From Gracilaria domingensis (Eukaryota > Rhodophyta > Florideophyceae > Gracilariales > Gracilariaceae): 64,000 bases of DNA. Below the pieces are notes generated by a model. The model was not told where the DNA came from, did no database searches, and worked only from the letters and a program-made list of their open reading frames with translations. A program made the translations under genes and the position numbers. Location: assembly GCA_022539475.1 (NCBI GenBank), contig VCMS01000018.1, positions 310,001 through 374,000 of the forward strand, written 5' to 3'. Below are positions 10,982 to 21,229 of the stretch, piece by piece; position 1 is the stretch's first letter, and each line of letters begins with the position of its first letter.

Positions 10982-13071
10982 ATGCTCCCCCGGAAGCGCA
11001 AGCCGGCGCACGCGCGAGCGCTCTCCGCGCCACGCAGGCGCGCACGCCTCACGCCCAAGTCCGACGCCAAGCTCAAGTTCAAGTCGCCGGTCGAGTTCTT
11101 CGCTGGGAACAAGAACATCGCCGGCGTCGACAACGCCGGCAAGTCGCTGTACACCACCATCCGCGAGCTCTTAGAAAACGCCCTCGACGCCGCAGAGGCC
11201 ATCACCCAGCTGCCCAAAGTGTAACTCACCGTGCAGCGCATTTGCCGCACCGCTTCCGCGCCATGCTGAGCATGAACTCCGCGCGCGCGCGCGCCGACCA
11301 CTTGCTGTACAAGGACTTGGAGAGCGTCAAGGAGCGCAGGCTCCGCGAGGGCAAGGAGAAGCGCCTTGCGAAGCGTGCCACAAACAGTGCACCGCAAAGC
11401 GCCACGCAGCACGCTGTGCAGCAGCAGCAGCCCGCTGCGCAGAAGAAGCCCCCATGGCAGCTGGGCAGCGATGTCTTGCGCGTCACCGTGCAGGACAACG
11501 GCTGTGGCATGGAGCACGGCGACGTGCCCAACATGATGGGGCGCGTCCTGGGGGGCACCAAGTACTGCGTGCGGCAGGCGCGCGGTAAATTTGGGCTCGG
11601 TTCCAAGATGACGCTCATCTGGGCCAAGATGAATACCAACCTACCGGTGCACAGCACCACAGCGCAGCAACACTGCCCGATCACCGAATGCGTGCTCGAC
11701 AGTGACATCACCAACAATTTGCTAACTGTCATCAAGCACACCCAGTCCGACAACGCACGCAAATGGCGTGGCACTACCGTGTCAGTCACTATCGAGGGCA
11801 ACTGGAGCACCTATCGCTCCAAGATCCTCACCAACATGCGCCAGATGGCTGTCATTACGCCCTACGCGCAGTTTCGCTTCAAGTTTCACTCCAAGCTTGA
11901 CGCCTTCAGTGCCAAGGACTTTGAGGCCATCTTCTCCTGCCGCACCGATCACATGCCACCCCCGGCGCGCGAAATCAAGCATCACCCCTCGTCCGTCAAT
12001 CAGCTCATTCTCAAGCAGTTGATCGAGCAGATCAAATCGTCTACCACCCTTGTGCGCTTTCTTTCCTCGCAGTTTGAAGCCATTCGGCGCACGCTGGCCG
12101 TGCGCCTTATCAACGAGCTGGGCGCCGATTTCACCACCCACATGACCGCCAACGACCTCAACTTCAACCGCACCCGACAGATCGACGCCTTGTTGCACGC
12201 CGCGCGCTTCGAAAAGGCCAACGGCTTTTGTCTTTCGCCGGCCGGTGAGTACAACTTGCGTCTGGGCATCACCAAGGAGCTCAAGCCCAATCTGGTTGCA
12301 ACGCACGCAGAGCCAGCAGATGTGTTTGAGGGGCACCTGTTTTTTGTGGAGGCCGGCGTCGCGCTGGGTGGTTCTAGGATGAAGCCGGGCATCAACATCT
12401 ACCGCTTTGTCAACCGCATCCCGCTCTTATTTGAGGCTGGCAATGACGTTGTCACCAAGACTGCGCGCGACTCGATACGCTGGAACAACTACAAGATCTC
12501 TCCTACGACCGATCGCATTGGTGTGATTTGCAGCATCTTGTCTACCAAGATCCCGTTCAAGGGTACTGGAAAGGAGTACATAGGCGACGATTCCGACGCC
12601 ATCAAAGCCTGTGTAAAGCGCGCCATATCACAGTGCTGCTTGCAACTCAAGACAAAACTGGTGCGACGCGCAGCGCAGAAAGATGCAGCGGAGAGAAAGA
12701 AGACCATTACCAAATATGCTCCAGATGTGGCCAAAGCAATTATCGGAGTGTTTAAAGAGCTACGCGATCCCGAGCAATCTACAAGAGATGTGGCGGATAA
12801 AATACAGAGCGGTCAAATTACAAGAGATAGGCTAATGGACAAACTGATCGAGCATGTACAGCAGATCGACACGGAACAAGCCATAGAATACGCGAGTGCA
12901 ACCGGCAGACACAAGAAACGGATAGAAACATTCTTTCTGGCGCCTCGCAGCGAGCAACCTGCGTACCTCAATATCTGGAACAGATCAACCGATGCAAAAA
13001 ATGTTGTTGCTCCTTCCCCCCCAATCCGATTATCGTTGTTGAAAACCTTGCAGATAACGGTTCCAAGTTAA
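10982..13071 (+). pseudogene. TOP6B: DNA topoisomerase VI subunit B, interrupted
   Basis: Topo VI B is the ATPase subunit of the nuclear A2B2 type IIB topoisomerase, required for endoreduplication in plants. Translation from ATG 10982 gives a basic N-terminus, FKSPVEFFAGN, the GHKL N-box ELLENALDAAEA, DNGCGM (G1 box) and GKFGLGSKMTLIW (G2 box). The transducer follows: WRGTTVSVTIEGNW, YRSKILTNMRQMAVITPYAQ, the phrase HHPSSVN, CLSPAGEYNLRLGI, VFEGHLFFVEAG and STKIPFKGTGKEYIGDD. About 696 codons agrees with the roughly 670 residues of plant TOP6B. A TAA at 11222-11224, just after AITQLPKV, followed by a shift of reading frame, interrupts it; the neighbouring copy at 9064 reads through the equivalent point. 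Downstream, 600 codons are open. It ends 88 bp from a convergent hydrolase gene. A tiny intron at the break cannot be excluded. Confidence 0.85.
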
Positions 13072-13158
13072 GCAGAATAGGCACGGGTATCATATTTGAC
13101 GAGGTTGGAAATCTAGACGAAACGTCCTTCTCCAGCAGTGTGGCGCACCATATTATCA

Positions 13159-14470
13159 TCACAAGACATCTGCGTCGTGCAAAAAGTCGTACACAATGTC
13201 GCAAAACTCGATGGGAGCTTCTTCGTGCGGTACATGACCACAGCGCTCCATAATTTTGAGTTTGGCGCCGAATCCGCCTGCAAGTTTGCGAGAATTTGCG
13301 AGTGGCACCACGGCATCACTTTCACCATGCACAATAAGAATTTGAGGTGGGTATGTCAACTGACCGATCATCTCAACAAAATCCTCGGCGGTGTCCAGAG
13401 CCTTCGCCCGTTCTTTCAATGTCGCCATCGAAAAATTAATAACACCACGCTCCCAACTGAGAGCTTTCAGCGGCAGGCGATAACCTTCAACGATTTCCTC
13501 CGGGAGCTTTCGCGAAGGATGTCGTGCAAGACGTAGTGGAGAGCTGCAAAAGCCTTCCTGACGAAGTCCGACTAGTAAAATGACCAGCCGAGGCGACAGT
13601 ACAGTTGAGGAGTACAAAGGAAAGGATCCGAAACCCACGCTGCAACCACGACGGAAGATGACTGCCAGGCAAGATCGCTGGCGCGATCAGCACGACATTC
13701 GCAATGCGGGAGGGCTCCTTCAAAAGAAGGCGGCAGGCGCCTAGGGCGCCCATGCTATGCGCCATGACCATATATTTCCGATCGGGCGAGAACGCCATCG
13801 CTGGTGATGACCCGATGCGCTCCAAAAAGCCCGGGGTGTAGAAGTGAAGCTTGCCCGGACGCGATGTGAATCCAAAGGGTGGTGCGTCGTATGCAATGAT
13901 GGGCGGATCATACGGAAAGTGTAGGGACAGGATAACCGGCGATAACGAGAAGGAGAAGGCACCAAAGCCGTGGATGCACAGGTGGAGCGGGAGAGCGTGC
14001 GAGCTGTTGGGTGGTTTGGTGCGGGTGTAGTAGACCTGAAGGCCATCAATATCGGCGAAGGAGCCATCGACTTCGGGTAGGCTGTTCTTCTACTTAGACG
14101 ATTTTTTCTCTGCGGTGCCGAGCGTCATAATAACATGGCGGTTCTTGAGCGGAGATGCGAGCACTGGAGACGATGAGAGGGGATTAATAGCGGGTTGAAG
14201 AGGTTTTGGACGAAGAAAAAAAGGCTCAACGGGGATACGAAGAGCAATTGCATCGTCGTTGTTGTGTTCTTGGCTGCGAGGGTTACAGTGCCGCGCTTGA
14301 GAGTTGACTGCGAGGAACGGAGGCCATTGGTGAAACGTTGGGGCAGATTTTGCGAGAAGCGGTGAAGCTGTGGTGGAAGAAGTGCCAGGTGGGACGGGCG
14401 CGGCAGGGGCGTTGGCGGTTCTGCGCTCGGCCTTCGCTGTCCTCGTGCTGCGTCCTCCACCTTCGCACAC
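13159..14470 (-). pseudogene. Alpha/beta hydrolase fold protein, interrupted
   Basis: One frame gives FADIDGLQVYYTRT, LHLCIHGFGAF (oxyanion HG), YDAPPFGFTSRPG, VMAHSMGALGA (nucleophile elbow, Ser in A-H-S-M-G) and NVVLIAPAIL. A second frame gives YRLPLKALSWERGV, ILIVHGESDAVVP (acid Asp) and MERCGHVPHEEAP (catalytic His). The full Ser-Asp-His triad is therefore present. Substrate cannot be predicted; relatives include organelle-targeted esterase-like proteins of plants and algae. The N-terminal 120 residues are Ser/Pro/Arg-rich, which might be a transit peptide. A TAG at 14090-14092 lies in frame just before the domain, and a frame change near 13560-13600 separates the two halves. The start at 14470 is arbitrary because no good ATG is visible. 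Convergent with TOP6B. Confidence 0.7.
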
Positions 14471-14552
14471 TCACTCCCTCCAAGCCACTCTCGTCAAGGC
14501 GCCCACAACGCCACAGCGCCAATAACTTCTGCTTGACTGCATACATCTGTAC

Positions 14553-16683
14553 TCACATAGTTTGTCTCGCTCGCTTCACCCTCTGCGTCGACGAGGGCGG
14601 CAGTGTCAGGCCCCTGTGTACAATCACCTGATTTTGACTGCCATCCATGCTCCACGACCGTTCGTTCTCCATACAATCTCTACTCTTTGATCGAGATCTA
14701 CGAGAGAATCGAATGTTATCCACCATGCCGTCACCCGGTCTCTCATCGTCCGCCTCCGCCGCCTCCCTATCAAACTTCTCGGTTAGCTTTTGAAACAAGT
14801 TAATTGCTTCCGAATCCCGTAATTCAGCCCTCCTGTTTCCTTTCGATTGGCTTAGCTCCGCAGCAGCACCAGTCTTCGAAGCGGGTAAACGCGTCGGAGT
14901 CCCATCCATTCCTAGGGCATACCCTTCGGCACCAAACACCTTGCCTGCCCTTGCACAAGCCAGCAGCCACTCATGGCCCACCAGTTTCATACCCCATTCC
15001 CGCGCCTTGAGCACTTTTTGACTATCTCCAATCCGACTTTCTGCTCGTCTGTCGCCTGTGCATACGCTCAATATATTTGGCACTCAACAACACAGCCATT
15101 CTCTTGAGCACCTCTCGCCGTCGATTCCAGTCTCGTTCCCGCGAATTCTGAAAGCCACTTATTGACAATGAAACTTTCTGCACCACAAAGTCCTGCAAGA
15201 GAGTTTCATACGGCACTGGGCAGAACAACGCACATACCGAAACGGGCAGTAGTCTCTCCGCCTTCACACACATATCAACCCAAAACTGGGTCACCTTCAG
15301 AACTCTCGAGTTTCTGCTCTGCGCATCGTTGATGACCTCCAATTCCGTTGAAGTCATATTATGCCCACACAAAACGTGCGTCGGGCTTCTGCTCGTGACG
15401 TATCCCGCAGCGTCGTGTGCCAGAATCTTTGCACGACCTGAAGACAGCTGCGAACAAATAGTATAGGCTGTTGACGCATCTCGTACGGCGAGTAGTCCCA
15501 CTGCCACTCGCAGACCAAGAAAAGTAGAAGATGTTACAATCCGCGCTCGACTGCTTGGTTGCGAAGGTTCTGGCATCGTCACTTCTGCTAACTGTGGCAC
15601 ATGGTATTTGGCACTATCCAATAGTTTTTGTTGCAAAATACAATCTTCAAGCCACTCAAGCGTGGCGGCCATTGTACCACATTCCTGTGCTTCGCGAATA
15701 TGGGGTATCTTCGATGGCGCGATAGTCATCCGAACAACGACAATGTAATTCACCATGTCTGTTAGCTCGGTCGAAATCGAAGCACCTCCTAGATTCGCAA
15801 GTTGGAGAGCTTTTGCTCGCAACGCAGCGTGCTTGTCATTATCACGAAGCGGGCTTTCAGTGAAATAAAGTGTAACCGCGTCCAAAATATCACCTGGAGG
15901 CGCATCCTACTATTTGGTGAAAGATGAGCGATCTTTGGAGTGCGACGTTGAGTTGGTCGCACTATTGGTTACCATGCTTGTGGGAACTTCTGTTCTCGAG
16001 CTGGGGCGCGTCTCTCTTGCCTCTTCCGCTTCGAATGCGAATCGACTTTCGTGCAGAAGCAGGTTGAGCTTGATGCATTGTTCCAGCTATTGCAATCGCA
16101 CGATAAACATATGTGGAACCTCCTTCGCGAAATTGTACTTGTCACCAGTAGGAGACCTGCAGATGAGATGAGTGCACTCTATTGAAAGATCCTTGGAATA
16201 GGAGGCTCCCAGGCTGACTGCTTTTCTGAATATCTCATCCCTCTCATCGCGGTCGAAGCCGGCGGCGCATAGAATCATACCCGTCAATGGAAGCAGCACG
16301 TGAGGCGAACATTTTATACACATGGATGCGGCCTCGCAACTTTGCAACCAGGAATAACGAACAATAACAACAGGGGTTACACCTGTTCTACTGTTTCGTT
16401 AACAAACTGCGCGATGCATCGCTGAGCCTGCTTTTTCAGACACCAAGTGAGTAGTGGTAGGACGCAATTCGTCACTAAACTCCCCGCCCATTCTTCGAAC
16501 CTGACCCGCGATTTGGGCAGCGTCATCGTCTCCAACATCACTGACACACAAGCTGCAGCCCTGCAAGGGCGGCGGGCGTTTGCGCTTGCGGGAGAGCATA
16601 GATGCCGTTCCCGTGCTTTGAAAGGAGGTGACGGCAGAGCGGACGGCAGCGCTCATGATCGCTCTCACAATAATAGCTGACAA
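14553..16683 (-). pseudogene. Multi-BRCT protein, TopBP1/Dpb11/Rad4-like, decayed
   Basis: TopBP1-type scaffolds join replication initiation to the ATR checkpoint through BRCT repeats that bind phosphoproteins. From the N-terminus: a BRCT piece with PTTTHLVSEKAGSAMHRAV; MILCAAGFDRDERDEIF with SIECTHLICRSPTGDKYNFA, characteristic of TopBP1 BRCT2; a third with VNYIVV and TLEWLEDCILQQKLLD; a fourth with VLKVTQFWVDMCVKAERLL; a fifth starting VSLSISGFQNSRERDW and, in the next frame, SQKVLKAREWGMKLVGHEWL. The tail (14553-14800) has a Ser/Arg-rich patch. TAG replaces the conserved BRCT Trp at 16087-16089 (before LEQCIK), two more TAGs lie at 15907-15912, and frame changes occur near 16390 and 15080. 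Five or six BRCT units match the family. The copy cannot be functional as written. Confidence 0.7.
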
Positions 16684-17521
16684 TGAAGTCGAGGAAAGAT
16701 AGGGGGCGTGCTATCCGTCTACAGCGGTGACGACGGGCGAGAGCTGTGGGGATAGAACGCGCCTAGCGCGAGTGATGAAATGGGCCCGGTCGGATAGGAA
16801 GCGGGGTTGCCCCGCAGGTGACCTTTCATTGCCTCGCTCACCGGGATTGCAGTCTTCGAAACTCAATTTGGCGCCAAAGCTGCGAAAACAAAAGCACCTT
16901 CACGTGATTGCGCTTGGCAAATGTCGTTTACTTTAAAATTCAACAAAATAAAAAAGTTGTGTAACGTGTTCGGCCGTCATTTGGCTGTGCGCGCGTGTTG
17001 CCACACGGTGACACCCCAACCTCACGTCGTCGTGGCATCGCGTCATGAGAACCAATATCTATGCTATGCTTCTGTGGCGATGTCGTGATGGCCGACTTTT
17101 CCAATTCCTGTTCGACGCTGGAGAGGCAGAGTACATCACGCCCACCTTTGAAATCCGACCTGCATAATACTACGTCTTGACTTCGGCGTTCTCTTGACGA
17201 ATGCGTTGCGCGATGCATGCTTGGAAGCGCCTCTAAACTGGGTCATTCACTGCACAATTGGTGCATCATTGAGCCCTCTCTCCTATCTCGTGGTTCAGAA
17301 CCGTTAAATCTCTGCACAAATTGTGACGGGTCCCTGGAGATTGTATGACAAAACCTGAGTGATCAGATACGTCATCCATAGCAATGAATCAGTGCTTGCA
17401 TCCTTCTGTGCGCCGTCAGTGTATCTGACAAAAAGTCACGTCCGTCGCAACAGAACGTGTAGACGTCCCTGGCGAACAAGTATTTCCTGTCAACAGAATC
17501 CGACGCTGCCGGGCTCGGTGC
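16684..17521. other. No gene seen upstream of the TopBP1-like and hydrolase genes
   Basis: The region between two divergent relics presumably once held both promoters. Short frames on both strands show no motif I recognise. AT-rich words (AAAATTCAACAAAATAAAAA near 16935-16955) are the only compositional feature. Confidence 0.35.
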
Positions 17522-18602
17522 GTGAATCTCTTTCAAAGCCTGATTCTCGAACTCGCTCGCGTGCTGAAAATGGTACCCAAGTCTCTATCCGGCAAGTTGT
17601 CGTCAGCAAGCCTGTTCCGTGGTCACATTGATTGGAAATACACCGGGCCGTCTTTGGAGTATGGGCCGCTTCCTGCCATCATTTACTTATCCTTAACCGC
17701 GGAGCAGTATCTAGAGTTGAATCCCTTGAACCAATTTGTACATTTTCTCAGCCCCTCAGGGCAATCCAGCTTCCGTGTGTTCTCAGTGACATTGCCGTTT
17801 CACACCTCCGACATGATGGAAAACGAGGCTGCGCTCGAAAAATGGGCCGACACATACGAGGCTGGTGATGATCTGATGTCAGGATTTGTGCGCAGGGTTA
17901 ACGCCACTCTCGATAAGTTCATCGACTTCGAGTTCATAAGCAGCGAGCGAATTTATGTTGTCGGACTCAGTCGCGTTGGGCTTTTAGCAGCCCATGTTGC
18001 CGCGGCAAACAAAAACGTCCAGGCGTGTCTGAGATTCGCTCCCGTAACTGTTCTGCACTATTTGAAGGAATTAGCTGACTTGACATATTCTCCGAACGGG
18101 CTCAGCAGAAGATTTATCACGCGTCCTTACTTCACGACTGCGTTGTGAGAGGGTTGATCTCTATTCCTTCGCGTTTCTATATGGGAAACTCAGACACTCG
18201 GGTGGGTACAAAGAACGCGTTCGAATTTCTTCACCTTTTGGTGGAGCGTTCAGCGCAGAACGGGGTACGGTCTCCACCCCACGAGTTCATTATGTACTGC
18301 AGGTACGTTTACAGTGTTGATTAGGGCAATGGTGGGGTGGCCAAAAATTTTGCTGGAGAGTAGTCTAACGCCAGGGTGTTCTCATTTGCGCGCAGTGTCG
18401 GAAAACAGGAACATGGCAGTTCTCCGTAAGTTATCTGTTTGAACACTACAAAAGGCGGTTAAATCTGAAGCCTGACTTTGCTAACTGGGATTATTGTTTC
18501 TCTACGTACGGTTTTTTTGATGTTGATAGGGATGTATTCCGTGCTGGGGCGGAATATATGCTTTCGCACTTGGATGCATCCCCTCAAATTTTATCAGAGT
18601 AA
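17522..18602 (+). pseudogene. Second alpha/beta hydrolase (S9 peptidase-like), one intron, frame-disrupted
   Basis: An N-terminal block SLFRGHIDWKYTGPSLEYG leads to GPLPAIIYLSLTAEQYL, then the nucleophile elbow VVGLSRVGLLAAHVAA (Ser in G-L-S-R-V-G), LRFAPVT, the acid loop MGNSDTRVGTKNAF and, across an intron, SVGKQEHGSSP with the catalytic His. The tail continues VSYLFEHYKRRL to a stop at 18600-18602. The fold and triad resemble a bacterial-type hydrolase family related to S9 peptidases; the substrate is unknown. The intron at 18303-18395 has GTACGT and CGCAG ends and joins the frame cleanly. Two frame changes (near 18120-18150 and near 18425) are needed to follow the conserved blocks, so the copy is broken or contains sequence errors. 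ATG 17522 gives a plausible but slightly short N-terminus. Confidence 0.6.
18303..18395 (+). other. Spliceosomal intron (93 nt) in the hydrolase gene
   Basis: The boundaries read AG/GTACGT and GCGCAG/T. Removing it joins HEFIMYC to SVGKQEHG in frame and restores the expected HG catalytic block. It is the only well-supported intron in the window. Confidence 0.6.
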
Positions 18603-18777
18603 ACAGCAAACATGGGAAACGGGAGAAAGCTTACTACGAGGCAAGGAAAGCTACTATTTTACCCTGCAAGGCGAAGGGCGACATACCGCTACCAAGTAAA
18701 AGTGCATATAGTAAATACGAAAGGGGGTAGCATACATCAGGCCATTGTAAAACATGCGCTGACAGGTAGGACAGAGG

Positions 18778-19205
18778 TTATACAGTAACGATGTTGTTGA
18801 TGTTACTCTCCGAGTCGGCTTCTGTGGGTTGAGTAATATCATAAAACCATTGTCCGTCGACCACGAATTTTTACAGATGTTTGCCAGTTGGCAGAGCTAG
18901 AGTCACTTTATAGGATCCATCGTCTGTAACGACTGAGCGCTGTTCTTTCCAGTCAGAGAAGGAACCAGTGACGAAGACAGACGATCCCATGTGCGGGGTC
19001 CATTCCAATATGACTTTTTTTTCGCGGAGCTGACTTGAGCGACAGGCTGCGAGGCGGGCTGAGACTTAAGCGGCTTGTCAGTGGGCTTTGCTTGCTGTGG
19101 CTGAGTAGAGGGGGTGTTGATCTGATTTAAGTGACATAAATTGTCACTCGGCGCACGGCGCAGCAAGCGTACCATACCCCTGGTATCTACAGTAGATGAT
19201 GCCAA
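18778..19205 (-). pseudogene. CBM48 / AMPK-beta glycogen-binding domain protein, interrupted
   Basis: CBM48 domains bind starch or glycogen and occur in AMPK/SnRK1 beta subunits and starch enzymes. The N-terminus from 19205 is Gln/Pro/Ser-rich. After a T8 run at 19015-19022 (A8 on the coding strand), where the frame changes, the domain reads VILEWTP, VFVTGSFSDWKE, YKVTLALPTGKHL, KFVVDGQWFYD and NINNIVTV. These are the successive strands of AMPK-beta CBMs, including the two tryptophans that stack on sugar. A TAA at 18871-18873 replaces the usual aromatic residue between KHL and KFVVDG. About 140 codons in all, so this is a small stand-alone CBM protein or the end of a larger one. Floridean starch metabolism is a possible context, by inference. 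Confidence 0.6.
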
Positions 19206-19289
19206 ATATCGAAACGCTTCCCGAATGCGCCTAATTTAAGCCCCTGCTTCAGAGGTAGCCCTCTAACGCGCCCGTTTTTCAGTCACGTG

Positions 19290-20021
19290 TTGGAAGCCCT
19301 TTTGCGCACGTTGCGCGGGGCGGCCGGCGCAAGCAAGCAGTTTGCGCACGGAATGCAGCCAAGGTATCGTCGGTAGAAGCGGAAAGCAGGTGAGAAACTA
19401 CGACTGCTCCAGCGCGGAGGCTGCAACGCTACGCGCGGCGTGTGAAGTACCCCGCGCACCGCGGCGCTACAGGTATGTTTTGTACCAGCACGCAGCTATC
19501 TCGCGGTATGCACGCTGGAAAACCTGACAATTGGCGGCGACACTTACGGTGTGCAGAGATATTTAAACATTTTCTGCCGCCCGAACGCGGCAGGAAGCCA
19601 CCTAGCATTACATACCCTGCTCTGTACGTCGACTGGACTATGCTACGTTGGGCGCGTTCTTAAGGGCATTAAAACGACGTGGCAGCGCTCGCGGCGAAGC
19701 TTTGGGAAACGCGAAGGGTTCTTACGCGCGATATGGCGTCGGTACTCCACCATGTTTTACCGAAGCGGCGTCGCATCCATGCAACTATAGCCGCAATTGA
19801 CGAAGACTTCTGCCTGCAACAAACCCCGCAAGGACGCCAGGCCAACACGGACGTCCGCGTCTCATCTAACTGTGCGTTGCGAGGGGAGAAAAGTTAAGAA
19901 GACGGGGCTTCGTATGGACAGCGGGCGCCATCATGAGGTGCGCCTGCACTGCAGGCTGCTAGACATGCCTATCGTTGGCGACGTGGTCTACGGTGCGCTG
20001 CACGAAGCGCAGCTGCTCTGA
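19290..20021 (+). pseudogene. RluA-type pseudouridine synthase remnant
   Basis: Only the C-terminal part is clear. At about 19910-20000 the translation reads SGRHHEVRLHC followed by DMPIVGDVVYG, which matches the RluA/RPUSD block T-G-R-x-H-Q-I-R-x-H-x...P-I-V-G-D-x-x-Y-G at the end of the catalytic domain. The conserved Gln of H-Q-I/L-R is Glu here. The catalytic H-R-L-D block is not recognisable upstream; frames from 19290 are fragmented. The family converts uridine to pseudouridine in tRNA, rRNA or mRNA. The likely state is a 5'-decayed gene copy. Confidence 0.4.
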
Positions 20022-21229
20022 TGAGCACCGGTGCGCATGATGCTGTGCGCCGGCTCCCTGTATGTACGCCGATCATCAAATACAGCACGTTTTCGCTGTG
20101 AAACTACGTCGATGCGTTGGTTAAGATACGATAAGGATCATGATGATGATAAGAGAGAGAGTAGTGCTTTACATCTTCACCAGCTTTCTTCGCCATCCAT
20201 GCAGTGCAGCTGCTCAGCCCTGCACGAGCACAGACTTCTAATTGGTCCAATCGCGGTACCGCGTCGCTCCAATCAGCTGGTAATATTGATCACTTTCGCG
20301 TAACCCAGTATACCAATCACAGTGCATGAAACTTCTGAGAACGGTTCAAGCTATGAATACTTTCATTTCTTCGAATGCTTAATGGTTACTGTAACCCCAC
20401 AAACCACTAGCCAGCTGTCGCGAGAACTTGTCGTGAGCCTGCACTCACATCTTCCAGGACTGTCGTTGACCTCTACCGCGGGATATCATAAATCTGTACT
20501 CTTTATACATTACTGACTGCCGGGTTCGGTGCATATGTTACTGGAAGTTTTCAATACCAGAACGTGGTATGTTCTCCCATCGCCGTCACCAAAACTGTTC
20601 AACAACAAAGATCAGCACAACTTCAGCCGCTTGATATGCTTAAGTTTTGGTCAAGACTAATCTCCAAATAGACCTCTCCGTTGGTTTGTTGCTTTCTATT
20701 TCTTCAACAGCTCGTTTTCTCCGCGTTTGCACTAACTTCGAAGTCTCTGCATCAACTTTGTCTCACTACATACCTCCTTCTACTCAATATGCTCTTCAGC
20801 GCATGAACACTTTGTGTGCACCTCAACGTGATACGAAACCTTTCGTATGAAGTAACTTTCTTTGTCCTCAGGCTATCAAACAACAGCCAGTAATATTATT
20901 TTTCTCTAACATCGTAGTCATCTACTCAGATCATGAGTGCATCATGTTTTCTTCGAAACGAATCCGGATGGATGCTTACATCTTCTGATATCATGCCAAG
21001 GACAGGAGGAAATGCAGGTTTTTCATTGAGGTACTAGAACAGGCAATCACTAACTTCACTGACTTCAGGGCAATGACATGTTCGTAAGTTAATTCTAACG
21101 TTTCTGAAACCTGAGGTATGTTACGCAGTACTTATCATTTTTCTTTTACCAATCTGAACTTCCAATACTAACAAGAAGAAACATTCGTATTGGAACCAAA
21201 TCAATCTGAGACACATATATCTATTCATA
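20022..21229. other. No gene seen; left flank of the second CACTA system
   Basis: The sequence becomes AT-richer towards 21229 and no frame longer than about 90 codons carries a recognisable motif. If the CACTA element begins on this side its left terminus should lie here, but no inverted repeat matching the right side was found by eye. Confidence 0.35.

Noticed and set aside
849-19205. Reassigned stop codons (TAA/TAG read as an amino acid)
   Set aside because: The interrupted positions would need Trp, Glu, an aromatic residue and others, and TGA also occurs. Long intact frames such as the 1446-codon pol contain no in-frame TAA or TAG. Decay or sequence error fits better.
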